Shown piece by piece: positions 52,082 through 60,453 of a stretch of 64,000 nucleotides of DNA. The notes below the pieces were generated by a model that was not told the DNA's origin, did no database searches, and worked only from the letters and a program-made list of their open reading frames with translations. The first letter of the stretch is position 1. The number at the start of each line of letters is the position of its first letter. The stretch covers positions 372,001 through 436,000 of the forward strand of contig NZ_MTQM01000009.1 of assembly GCF_001984105.1 (NCBI RefSeq), read 5' to 3'. This stretch comes from Microbacterium sp. CSI-V (GTDB lineage Bacteria > Actinomycetota > Actinomycetes > Actinomycetales > Microbacteriaceae). The position numbers and the translations under genes were made by a program.

Positions 52082-55000
52082 GACGCGCTCACCGCCGAGA
52101 CCGTGTGGATGCGACACAGACCGAACGAGAACTCGTCGCGGCAGTGCACCTCGTACGGAGCGGCGAAACGGTGCCCGCGCATCACCCCGACGGCGTGTTG
52201 CACCCGCTCGACGAACTGCGTGCGGGCGTCGTCGTCGAACGGGGGCTGGTGCGGCTCGGCATAGTCCTTCGTCGCGGCGGTCGGACGCAGCACGAGCAGC
52301 TTCGCTCCCCCGGCAGGCATCCCGGCGACCTGCTCGATGGCGCCCGACGAGAACGCGAGCTGGTACGCCGCGAGTTGCGGGTTGTCGGCGACCTTCGCAT
52401 CGGTCTGGGGCTCGCTCTTGCCCGTCTTGAGGTCGACGATGACGACCTCGCCCTGCGGCGTGATCTCGACGCGGTCGATGTCGCCGCTGAGGATCGCCCC
52501 GTGCTCCCCCGCGTCGGCCACGGGGATGGGGACCTCGAAGTGGCGCTCGGTGCCGACGAGGCGACCGCCCGCGTCGTCGAAGCGGCGCAGATACACCGCC
52601 AGCCGTCGGATGAGTTCGCGGGCCCGCACGCGTTCCGCGCGTTCGCGCCAGGCGGCGTCGAAGACGAGTTCGCCCCAGCGCTGCTCCACGACATCCCACA
52701 GCGCCTGTTCGGAACCGTCGGCCGCGGTCTCGAGCGCAGCGTGGATGATCGTCCCGACGCCGGCGGTCGTGCCGCTGCGATCACCACCGAGGTCGCCGAT
52801 GACCCAGTCCAGCTCGCACTGCTCGAGCGCGTGCAGTCGGGACGGCGACACCCGCACGTCCTCGCGTTCCAGATCGCGCAACGGCGCCGTGGAACTCGGG
52901 GCGGCCACGCCGTACCACTGCTCGGGTGCGGCGCCGGGCACGTCGGCGGCCGCGAGCAGCGCGAGCTGTTCGGCGGCGTGGCGTCGGTCCCGCGCCGGCG
53001 AACGGGGCGACGTCAACGTCCGACGGTGGCGCGCCACCAGACCCCGCAGCGAGAGCGGGTGTTCGGGCACGGATGCCGCGGACTCGGGCGCCGGCAGCAT
53101 CTCGAAGAGCACGCTCGGCCCGGTGTCGTCGTCGTCGACCGCCGTGACGATGAGGCGCGAATGCGCCCGCGAGAGGGCGCGCACGAACAGCCGCAGCTCG
53201 TCGTGCATCGCGGCCCGGCGCCGGTCGAGCATGCCGGCGGCCGGGAGGTCGGGGAAATGGACGGCGTCGGCGAGGCGCCAGGTCTCGAGCAGCCCGCCCC
53301 GCAGCCGTGTGTTCGGCCACACGCCCTCTTGGACACCGGCGATGACGACGGTGTCGAAGGCGGTTCCCGCCGCGGCGGCCGGCGTCAGGACGCGGACGGT
53401 GTCGACGACGGCGGCCTGCTCGATCCGGTCTTCGGCGACGTCGCTGCCGAGGACCGACCGGAGGAAGACGGCGGCCTCGCCGTCGGGCTCCCGCTCGGTG
53501 AACCGCTTGGCGGCCTGGAACAGCGCGACGATCGCGTCGAGATCGCGGTCGGCCTGCTCCGCGAGCGGCCCATGTCCGCGCAACGCCTCGCGCCACGGAC
53601 GGGAGAGACCGCTGCGCTCCCACGCGGTCCAGAGGAGCTCGTGGGCGGTCGCCCGCTGCTCGGACTGCGTCCGCAGCGCCGCGAGCGTTTCGCCGACGCG
53701 CGTCGCCCGGCGGGCCTCGCGAGTGTCGATCGTGGCGAACTCCAGCGGATGCCGGAGGCCCGAGGTAAGGAGCTCGGCGGCGGAGCGCGACCCTCCGGCG
53801 GCGAGCTCCTCCTGGCGGAGCGCGGCACGCAGGCGTCGGAGCTCGATGGGATCGAACCCGCCGTACGTGCCGAGGAGCGCGTCGAGCACGGCATCCGGCG
53901 ACCAGGTCTCGGGGTCGCGCATGCCGAGTTCCACCAGGGCGACGAGATCGCGCACCGGACGCTGCGCACCGAGTGCGGATCCGGGTCCGCTGGCGCGCGC
54001 CGGGACCTCGCGTGCGGCGAGTTCGGCCTCGAGGGCCGCGACCTGCCGTGAATCGTGGGCGACGACCGCGCACGAGCTCCAGGGCACGCCGTCGAGGACG
54101 TGCCGTTCGCGCAGGAGACGGGCGATCGCGTCAGCTTCCTCGGCGGGCGATCGAAGGAGGAAGGTGCGCACCGACCCCTCGGGCGCCGCACCCGCCGGCC
54201 GCCGGCGGTGGGCGACCACGCCCGCGGCGCCGATGCGCGCCGCGACGCTTCGCACGAGGTCGATCTGCTCGGCGGCCCCGCGGTGCGGCTCACCCAGCGC
54301 CGCGAGCGTCCCGAGCTCGGCCGCGAGGCGCGCGAAGTTCTCGGGTGTCGCCCCGCGGAAAGCGCCTGACCCCACATCCGGGTCGCCGAACGCCACCACG
54401 CCCATCCCCCGCGCCCGGCACGCCCTCAGCAGATCGATGGCGCCCGAGGTGAGCTCCTGCGCGTCGTCGACGAGGATGCAGCGGATCGCGGCGAAGCGTC
54501 CGAGGAGCTCGCGGTCGGTCACCGCCTCGTCGATGACGGCGACGGCTTCGCGGGCCAGATCGGCGGCATCGCGGTGGGCGCCGCGCATCTGGGCGCGTAC
54601 AGCGCGGTATTCGGCCGCGAACGACCCGACCGCCGCCCAGACGGGAACCGCGTGCCGGTCGGCCAGCTCGGACAGGTCGTCCGGTGCGAGCCCGAGGTCG
54701 GTGCACTCGGCCAGGAAGGCCCGGAGATCCCCGCGGAAACCACGGGTGGCTCGGATCGACGGCCCGAGCCACTCGGGCCACCGCGAACGACCCTCGGCTT
54801 CGTCGAGCGCATCGCCCTCGAGGAGTTCTCGGATGATCTGGTCCTCGTCGCCCCCGGTCAACAGTTGGGGCGGCTCGGCCCCGCGCCGGACCTCGGCACC
54901 CCGGACGATCTGGAACGCGAAGGATGCCACCGAGCGCGCGAGTGCGCCGGCCGTCGCCCGGTCGACCGCGAGGGCGAGCCGGTCACGGAGCGCCGTCGCC

Positions 55001-55293
55001 GCGGGTCGCGTCGGAGTCAGTACGAGGATGTGGTCGGGGTCGACGCCCCGGGCCACGAGGGCGCGCACGCGCGCGAGCAGGGTCGAGGTCTTCCCCGAAC
55101 CGGGGGCACCGACGACCGCGCCGCTCGTCTCGGGCGCCCAGTCGACGACGACGCGCTGCTCGACGTCGAGTTCGGCCTCGGCGAGCGGGCGCGCGGCCCC
55201 CGGTTCGCCGAGCGCTCGCGGGACGGAGTCCGCATGGGTCGCAGGCACCCGACCGCCCTCTCGGGCGAGGGTGGCGGCATCCGGATCCAGCAT
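52078..55293 (-). CDS. adnA: AdnA-like helicase-nuclease
   Basis: A 1071-residue partner subunit. Walker A is VVGAPGSGKTST (K68). Walker B reads ILVDDAQEL, so the usual DE is DD. The C-terminal nuclease has GDIDRVEITPQGEVVIVDLKTGK and QLAAYQLAF. With the coupled downstream gene it forms an AdnAB-like heterodimer; in mycobacteria the AdnB motor does most of the unwinding, which agrees with the weaker motor motifs here. ATG 55293 is preferred to a GTG 10 codons earlier because a -10 element lies 7 bases upstream. Confidence 0.87.
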   Translation of the reverse strand: MLDPDAATLAREGGRVPATHADSVPRALGEPGAARPLAEAELDVEQRVVVDWAPETSGAVVGAPGSGKTSTLLARVRALVARGVDPDHILVLTPTRPAATALRDRLALAVDRATAGALARSVASFAFQIVRGAEVRRGAEPPQLLTGGDEDQIIRELLEGDALDEAEGRSRWPEWLGPSIRATRGFRGDLRAFLAECTDLGLAPDDLSELADRHAVPVWAAVGSFAAEYRAVRAQMRGAHRDAADLAREAVAVIDEAVTDRELLGRFAAIRCILVDDAQELTSGAIDLLRACRARGMGVVAFGDPDVGSGAFRGATPENFARLAAELGTLAALGEPHRGAAEQIDLVRSVAARIGAAGVVAHRRRPAGAAPEGSVRTFLLRSPAEEADAIARLLRERHVLDGVPWSSCAVVAHDSRQVAALEAELAAREVPARASGPGSALGAQRPVRDLVALVELGMRDPETWSPDAVLDALLGTYGGFDPIELRRLRAALRQEELAAGGSRSAAELLTSGLRHPLEFATIDTREARRATRVGETLAALRTQSEQRATAHELLWTAWERSGLSRPWREALRGHGPLAEQADRDLDAIVALFQAAKRFTEREPDGEAAVFLRSVLGSDVAEDRIEQAAVVDTVRVLTPAAAAGTAFDTVVIAGVQEGVWPNTRLRGGLLETWRLADAVHFPDLPAAGMLDRRRAAMHDELRLFVRALSRAHSRLIVTAVDDDDTGPSVLFEMLPAPESAASVPEHPLSLRGLVARHRRTLTSPRSPARDRRHAAEQLALLAAADVPGAAPEQWYGVAAPSSTAPLRDLEREDVRVSPSRLHALEQCELDWVIGDLGGDRSGTTAGVGTIIHAALETAADGSEQALWDVVEQRWGELVFDAAWRERAERVRARELIRRLAVYLRRFDDAGGRLVGTERHFEVPIPVADAGEHGAILSGDIDRVEITPQGEVVIVDLKTGKSEPQTDAKVADNPQLAAYQLAFSSGAIEQVAGMPAGGAKLLVLRPTAATKDYAEPHQPPFDDDARTQFVERVQHAVGVMRGHRFAAPYEVHCRDEFSFGLCRIHTVSAVSAS

Positions 55294-55300
55294 GTGTTCC

Positions 55301-55306
55301 ACGCTA
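55301..55306 (-). promoter_or_regulatory. -10 element of the adnAB-like operon (leaderless)
   Basis: TAGCGT on the minus strand lies 7 bases before ATG 55293 and supports it as the adnA start. Confidence 0.5.
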
Positions 55307-55453
55307 GCCGCGGCCCCCGACACCGGCCCCGCGACCCGCCCCGTTCGCCGTCCGCGAAGCCGGGTCCCCGGCGGGGAACCCCCCTCCGCTCGTGTCGTAG
55401 AGTCGGATCATCGCGCCGGGCGGACCGAGTTGCCCGGGCGGAAAGGGAGCACC

Positions 55454-55678
55454 GTGGAGATCCGCATCGGCATCACCAACACCGGCCGCGAGCTGAACTT
55501 CGAGACCGGTGAGTCCTCGGATGCCGTGAAGTCGTCGATCGCCGCGGCGCTCGACCAGTCCGCCACCCACGTCACCTTCACCGATGTGAAGGGCAACTCC
55601 TACATCGTGCCGACCGCGAACCTCGCGTTCGTCGAGCTCGGCACCGAGGAAGCCCGCCGGGTCGGGTTCGTCGCCTGA
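55454..55678 (+). CDS. DUF3107-family small protein
   Basis: A 74-residue protein matching the DUF3107 pattern: EIRIGITNTGRELNFETGES ... VTFTDVKGNSYIVPT ... LAFVELGTEEARRVGFVA. These actinobacterial proteins usually lie next to helicase or DEAD-box genes, as here; their role is unknown. AAAGGGAG at 55442-55449 is a good ribosome site for the GTG start. Confidence 0.85.
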   Translation: MEIRIGITNTGRELNFETGESSDAVKSSIAAALDQSATHVTFTDVKGNSYIVPTANLAFVELGTEEARRVGFVA

Positions 55679-55688
55679 GCCACCGGCC

Positions 55689-55976
55689 GTGCAGATCCTC
55701 CTCGCGCTGATCTTCGGCGCGGTCGTCGGTCTCGCCGCGCACTTCCTGCTGCCTCACCGGGAGTTGCGCGGAGTCGCCCTGTCCCCGTTCGCGGGCGCGG
55801 CCGCCGCGGGCGTCTCGTGGACGATTCTCACGTGGGCGGGCATCGGATCCGACTCCCCCGTCCCGTGGGTCGTTTCCATCCTCGCGCCCGCGGTCACGAC
55901 TCTCGTCCTCATCCCGGCCGTCTCGCGAGTACGCCGACAGGCGGACGCCGAGCTCCGGGCGCGCAGCGGCATCTGA
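55689..55976 (+). CDS. Small membrane protein of unknown function
   Basis: A 95-residue protein with three hydrophobic helices (LLALIFGAVVGLAAHFLL, ALSPFAGAAAAGVSWTILTW and VVSILAPAVTTLVLIPAV) and a short basic tail. It starts at GTG 10 bp after the DUF3107 stop, so it is probably co-transcribed. I do not recognise it. Confidence 0.65.
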   Translation: MQILLALIFGAVVGLAAHFLLPHRELRGVALSPFAGAAAAGVSWTILTWAGIGSDSPVPWVVSILAPAVTTLVLIPAVSRVRRQADAELRARSGI

Positions 55977-56041
55977 CCCCGGCTTCCCGAGGAGCCCCGC
56001 GGGGTCCGACGGCCGCGGCGCCGCCGCACGAGGCGACGTCC

Positions 56042-56755
56042 TCAAGCGGCGAGGCCCATGGCATCCATTCGCCGGGCGTGAGCGCCCATGAGTTCGGTGA
56101 ACACCGGCTCGACCTTCGCCTCCTCTGCGCTGTCCAACCGGGGGTGGGCCAGAGCCGCGCGGGCGACGAGCAGGGTGTCGCCGACCAGGCGCCTTCCCCA
56201 CAGCGCGAGCAACCAGCGCCACTCCTCGTCGCTGGCGATCGTCGCGCCGAGGATCTCGACGATGGCCTGGCGATCGTCGTCGGCCTGGAGGATGCGCGCC
56301 ACGCGGCGGCCGGTGTCGCCGTAGCTCGAGGACAGTGCGAGGTAGAAGTCGTCCAGCATGCCCGCGGTGATGTGGACCGACAGCATCGTCTCCTGCGGAC
56401 GCACGCCGTGCGTGTTGCGCCGGAACGCATCCAGCGACTCGCGGAAGGGCAGCATGAGCTGCGTGGGGTCGGCGCCCCGTTCGCGGATGAGCGCGACGAT
56501 CTCCTGGTGCTTGATGAGTGCCGCGCCGGCCGCCCGCGAGAGCGACTCCTTCTCGGCGAGCTCGGGAGTGGAGGCGATCAGCTCGCTCAGCGTCTCGAAG
56601 AAGCCGAGCTGCAGGTAGGCGGCCTGACCGAGGAAGGTGTCGATCTCGGGAGCGAGCTCGGCGAAGTCGACGCGCATCGCGTCGCCGAGGTCTCCGCGCG
56701 ACCGCAGCTGGAGCGTGCGACCGACCGGTCGACGACGACGGAACCACTCGAACAC
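56042..56755 (-). CDS. Ferritin-like fold protein (MiaE_2-like)
   Basis: A 237-residue helical protein. VDFAELAPEIDTFLGQAAY, AGAALIKHQEIVALI and SVHITAGMLDDFYLALSS give a ferritin-like bundle with Glu/His pairs (KHQE) that could bind two metals, as in the tRNA-hydroxylase-like MiaE_2 group. The substrate is unknown. GTG 56755 is chosen because a TAGGCT element lies 7 bases upstream. It is divergent from the DEAD-box gene. Confidence 0.75.
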   Translation of the reverse strand: MFEWFRRRRPVGRTLQLRSRGDLGDAMRVDFAELAPEIDTFLGQAAYLQLGFFETLSELIASTPELAEKESLSRAAGAALIKHQEIVALIRERGADPTQLMLPFRESLDAFRRNTHGVRPQETMLSVHITAGMLDDFYLALSSSYGDTGRRVARILQADDDRQAIVEILGATIASDEEWRWLLALWGRRLVGDTLLVARAALAHPRLDSAEEAKVEPVFTELMGAHARRMDAMGLAA

Positions 56756-56762
56756 GCTGTAC

Positions 56763-56768
56763 AGCCTA
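56763..56768 (-). promoter_or_regulatory. -10 element of the ferritin-like gene (leaderless)
   Basis: TAGGCT on the minus strand lies 7 bases before GTG 56755. Confidence 0.45.
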
Positions 56769-56905
56769 GGCGTCGGACCCCCGAAACACGCGCCGGGTAG
56801 AGTGGACTCGCCCCGGCGATGGATCGGGGCCCCGCGCCTGTGGACGAGTGGAGGGCGTGGATCCGACTCCCCAGGCGGTCTCTCACCGCCGGAACAGGCA
56901 CGCTC

Positions 56906-58366
56906 ATGACGACTTTCGCCGAGCTCGGCGTCGATCAGGACATCGTCGATGCCCTGGCATCCAAGGGCATCGTGGATGCCTTCCCGATCCAGGAACAGAC
57001 CATCCCCCTCGGCCTCCCGGGCCAGGACATCATCGGCCAGGCCAAGACCGGAACGGGAAAGACGTTCGGCTTCGGCATCCCCGTGGTCCAGCGTCTCGGG
57101 CTGAACCCCGAGCCCGGCGTGAAGGCGCTCATCGTGGTGCCCACCCGCGAACTCGCCGTCCAGGTCTACGAGGACATGGACATGCTGACGCAGAACCGCG
57201 CGACCAGCGTGGTCGCGATCTACGGCGGCAAGGCGTATGAGGGGCAGATCGACCAGCTCAAGGCCGGTGCGCAGATCGTCGTCGGTACGCCCGGTCGCCT
57301 CATCGACCTGAACAACCAGCGCCTGCTCGACCTGTCGGGCGCGATCGAGGTCGTGCTCGACGAGGCCGACAAGATGCTCGATCTGGGCTTCCTCGCCGAC
57401 ATCGAGAAGATCTTCCAGAAGGTCCCCGCCGTCCGCCACACGCAGTTGTTCTCGGCCACCATGCCGGGGCCGATCGTGGCGCTCGCCCGCCGCTTCATGT
57501 CGAACCCGATTCACATGCGCGCCAACGACCCCGACGAGGGCCTCACCCAGGCCAACATCAAGCACCTCGTCTACCGCGCGCACTCGCTCGACAAGGACGA
57601 GGTCATCGCCCGCATCCTCCAGTCCGAGGGACGCGAGAAGGCCGTGATCTTCACCCGCACCAAGCGGGCCGCCCAGAAGCTCGTCGACGAGCTCAACGAC
57701 CGCGGCTTCAACGCCGCCGCCGTGCACGGCGACATGAGCCAGGAGGCGCGTGAGCGCTCCATGGCCGCCTTCAAGGCCGGCAAGCGGGACGTGCTCATCG
57801 CCACCGACGTCGCCGCGCGCGGGATCGACGTGAACGACGTCACCCACGTGATCAACCACACGATCCCCGACGACGAGAAGACCTACCTGCACCGCGCCGG
57901 TCGCACGGGTCGCGCCGGCAAGACCGGCATCGCCGTGACCTTCGTCGACTGGGACGACCTGCACAAGTGGGCCCTCATCAACCGTGCTCTCGAGTTCGGC
58001 CAGCCCGAGCCGCTCGAGACCTACTCGTCGAGCCCGCACCTCTACACCGACCTGAACATCCCCGAGGGCACCAAGGGCCGGCTCGTCACCGCGCCCAAGG
58101 CAGCGCAGGCGCCGAAGGTCGAGAAGACCGACACCGCCGAGGGAACGGATGCCACCGGAGAAGGCGCCTCGCGCCGCCGCCGCCGTCGTCGCGGCGGTTC
58201 CGGCACCGGTGAGCACGGCACCGAGTCCGCGACGCCCCGCGCCGAGGGTGCGGGGACGCACGACGGAGGCGGCAGCGAGCACCACGACGGCAACGCGGCT
58301 CCGCGCCGTCGGCGCCGCCGCCGCAGCAGCGGATCCGGGGGCGGCACGACCGCTCCGGTCGCCTGA
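56906..58366 (+). CDS. DEAD-box ATP-dependent RNA helicase with Arg-rich tail
   Basis: A 486-residue RNA helicase. MTTFAELGVDQDIVDALASKG and FPIQEQTIPLGLPGQD give the Q motif; GQAKTGTGKT (44-53), VVPTREL, VLDEADKML, FSATMPG, VIFTRTK, ATDVAARGIDV and YLHRAGRTGRAG follow. The last 90 residues are disordered and contain two runs of seven arginines (SRRRRRRRGG and PRRRRRRRSS), likely RNA-binding. It probably works in ribosome assembly or cold-stress RNA unfolding. It has about 150 bp of upstream sequence shared with the divergent ferritin-like gene. Confidence 0.95.
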   Translation: MTTFAELGVDQDIVDALASKGIVDAFPIQEQTIPLGLPGQDIIGQAKTGTGKTFGFGIPVVQRLGLNPEPGVKALIVVPTRELAVQVYEDMDMLTQNRATSVVAIYGGKAYEGQIDQLKAGAQIVVGTPGRLIDLNNQRLLDLSGAIEVVLDEADKMLDLGFLADIEKIFQKVPAVRHTQLFSATMPGPIVALARRFMSNPIHMRANDPDEGLTQANIKHLVYRAHSLDKDEVIARILQSEGREKAVIFTRTKRAAQKLVDELNDRGFNAAAVHGDMSQEARERSMAAFKAGKRDVLIATDVAARGIDVNDVTHVINHTIPDDEKTYLHRAGRTGRAGKTGIAVTFVDWDDLHKWALINRALEFGQPEPLETYSSSPHLYTDLNIPEGTKGRLVTAPKAAQAPKVEKTDTAEGTDATGEGASRRRRRRRGGSGTGEHGTESATPRAEGAGTHDGGGSEHHDGNAAPRRRRRRRSSGSGGGTTAPVA

Positions 58367-58383
58367 CCCGACCACGCACGCAG

Positions 58384-58413
58384 GGCGCCGTTCCTCCTCG
58401 GAGGGGCGGCGCC
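58384..58413. terminator. Bidirectional terminator between convergent genes
   Basis: GGCGCCGTTCCTCC and GGAGGGGCGGCGCC form a 14-bp stem, with two G-T pairs in the + strand transcript, around a 2-base gap. It serves the DEAD-box gene (+) and the PHP gene (-). Confidence 0.7.
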
Positions 58414-58420
58414 GCCGCGT

Positions 58421-59281
58421 TCAGGGGAAGACGGGTGCCGAGCCGGTCCCGGCCGCGATCAGGCGCGCCACCATGTCGTCGTCGGTCGTGTTCTCGCCCG
58501 GCAGATTGGGTTTGCCGAGTCCGTGGTAGTCGCTGGAACCGGTGACGATCAGGTCGCGCTCGTCGGCGAGCCGCGCGAGGGCGGCCGTGGCATCCGGAAG
58601 GTTCTCACGATGGCGCAGCTCGAAACCGGCGAGGCCCGCGGCGAGCATCGCCTCGAGGACCCGACGCGGAAGGAGCGCGCGCCCGGCGGGGTGGGCGACG
58701 ATCGGCACGCCTCCGGCGCCGACCACCAGCTCGACCGCGGTGACGGGATCGGGGGCGTAGAGCGAGACGTAGTACTCGTTCCGGGGGTGCAGGATGCTCG
58801 CGAACGCCTCGGTGCGATCGGCGACGATCCCCCGCGCGATCAGCGCATCGGCGATGTGCGGGCGCCCGACCGTGGCGCCGTCCTCGGTCTGGGCGACGAT
58901 GTCGTCCCAGTCGATGTCGAAGTCGCGCGAGATGCGCTCGGCCATGATCTGCGCGCGGTCCAGCCGCGACGACCGGATCCGGTCGGTCATGGCGCGCAGG
59001 TCCTCGTCGTCGGGATCCACCAGGTAGGCCAGCAGGTGGACGCTGCGCCATTCGTGCTGGGCCGACAGTTCCATGCCGGGGAGGAACGTCATCCCGAGCG
59101 ACGACGCGGCCTCGGCCGCCTCGGCCCACCCCGACGTGGTGTCGTGGTCGGTGAGGGCCACGGTCCGCAGCCCGTGCCGGTGGGCCGCCGCCATGACGAG
59201 GGAGGGTGACTCGGTGCCGTCGGAGTGCGTCGAGTGGAGGTGAAGGTCACTGGGTCCTTCGAATCGTCGATCTCGCTCCAC
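58421..59281 (-). CDS. PHP-domain phosphoesterase (TrpH/RNase AM-like)
   Basis: A 286-residue metal-dependent phosphoesterase. The PHP motifs are DLHLHSTHSDGTESP (H14, H16), VALTDHDTTSGW, GMELSA, VGRPHIADAL, PIVAHPAG and GSSDYHG. Members hydrolyse 3',5'-nucleoside bisphosphates or trim 5' ends of RNA. The start is GTG 59281; -10 TACGCT is 6 bases upstream. Confidence 0.9.
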   Translation of the reverse strand: MERDRRFEGPSDLHLHSTHSDGTESPSLVMAAAHRHGLRTVALTDHDTTSGWAEAAEAASSLGMTFLPGMELSAQHEWRSVHLLAYLVDPDDEDLRAMTDRIRSSRLDRAQIMAERISRDFDIDWDDIVAQTEDGATVGRPHIADALIARGIVADRTEAFASILHPRNEYYVSLYAPDPVTAVELVVGAGGVPIVAHPAGRALLPRRVLEAMLAAGLAGFELRHRENLPDATAALARLADERDLIVTGSSDYHGLGKPNLPGENTTDDDMVARLIAAGTGSAPVFP

Positions 59282-59287
59282 CCGTCG

Positions 59288-59293
59288 AGCGTA
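59288..59293 (-). promoter_or_regulatory. -10 element of the PHP gene (leaderless)
   Basis: TACGCT on the minus strand lies 6 bases before GTG 59281. Confidence 0.5.
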
Positions 59294-59371
59294 CCGCCCG
59301 AGCTCGAGCGACCGCGGCCGGCGTGGAGCCGTCGGAGAGGCGGCATCCGTGGATCTCCCAGGCGCCTCGCC

Positions 59372-59377
59372 TACGGT
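59372..59377 (+). promoter_or_regulatory. -10 element of the EEP-family gene (leaderless)
   Basis: TACGGT lies 7 bases before GTG 59385. Confidence 0.45.
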
Positions 59378-59384
59378 CGAGTGC

Positions 59385-60416
59385 GTGCGTCGGCTGTTCG
59401 GAATCGTGTTCGCGCTCGTGTGCGCTGCGGCGGCCACGGCGCTGACGTGGCCGACCCTGTTCGGCATCGAGCGGACGTTCCCGCTCGCGCAGATCATCTC
59501 GTTCCGCGTTCCGCTCGCCGCCGGGTTCGCCGCGGCGGCCGCCCTGGCGCTGCTGTTCGCCCTCATCCGGCCGCTGCGGGCACTGGCGCTCACCCTGACG
59601 GTGATCTTCGTCGCCGCGGCCGGTGTGAACGGCGCGATGGTGCTGCAGCGCGGCACCGGCACCGACGGTCTGCCGGAGAAGACCGACACGAGTCTGCGCG
59701 TGATGACCTGGAACACCGCGGGTTCCGCCACCTCGGCCGAGTCGATCGCGCAGTTCGCCGTGGGCATGAAAGCCGACGTCGTGACCCTTCCCGAGACGAC
59801 GATCGAGACCGGCACCCGGGTCGCCGAGCTGATGCGCGACATGGGGCAGCCGATGTGGGCGCACCACGCCGAGTACGGCGAGTACGGCATCACCGGATGG
59901 GATGCCACCTCCACCACCGTGCTGATCCGGCCCGAGCTCGGCGATTACAGCGTCATCGAGTCCTCGCTGGACGGATCGAGCAACACCTCCACGGTGCCGA
60001 GCGCCGTCGCGATGCCGGTGTCCGGCAACGGCCCGATCATCGTGGCCGCCCACGCGGTCGCGCCGCGCCAGGAGTACATGACGCAGTGGCGTTCGGACCT
60101 GCAGTGGCTCGCCGACCAGTGCGCGACCGACAACGTCATCCTCGCCGGGGACTTCAACGCCACGCTCGACCACATGACGGGCCTGGGCGTCGAGGGCGGC
60201 ACCCTGGGACGGTGCCGCGACGCCGCGTCGGAGAGCGGCAACGGCGGGATCGGCACGTGGCCGACGGACTTCCCGGCCCTGCTGGGCGCCCCCATCGATC
60301 ACGTCATGGCCACCCCCGACTGGACGGTCACGGGCTCCGTCGTGATGCGGACGCTCGACGGCTCGGGCAGCGACCACCGGCCCATCGTCGTGCAGTTGGA
60401 GCGCACGTCGGGCTGA
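59385..60416 (+). CDS. Membrane-bound endonuclease/exonuclease/phosphatase-family protein
   Basis: A 343-residue protein. Three N-terminal helices (LFGIVFALVCAAAATALTW, VPLAAGFAAAAALALLFALI, LALTLTVIFVAAAGVNGAMV) precede an extracytoplasmic EEP domain with VMTWNTAGS, VTLPETTIE, VILAGDFNATLDH and SGSDHRPIVV, the full set of metal and catalytic motifs. It may hydrolyse DNA, phosphodiesters or phosphoinositides outside the cell. GTG 59385 is preferred to GTG 59349 because of the TACGGT element and because the hydrophobic segment then starts at once. Confidence 0.85.
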   Translation: MRRLFGIVFALVCAAAATALTWPTLFGIERTFPLAQIISFRVPLAAGFAAAAALALLFALIRPLRALALTLTVIFVAAAGVNGAMVLQRGTGTDGLPEKTDTSLRVMTWNTAGSATSAESIAQFAVGMKADVVTLPETTIETGTRVAELMRDMGQPMWAHHAEYGEYGITGWDATSTTVLIRPELGDYSVIESSLDGSSNTSTVPSAVAMPVSGNGPIIVAAHAVAPRQEYMTQWRSDLQWLADQCATDNVILAGDFNATLDHMTGLGVEGGTLGRCRDAASESGNGGIGTWPTDFPALLGAPIDHVMATPDWTVTGSVVMRTLDGSGSDHRPIVVQLERTSG

Positions 60417-60453
60417 CCGTGCGCTCGCGCGCCGGCGGTGCGAGACTGGGGTG

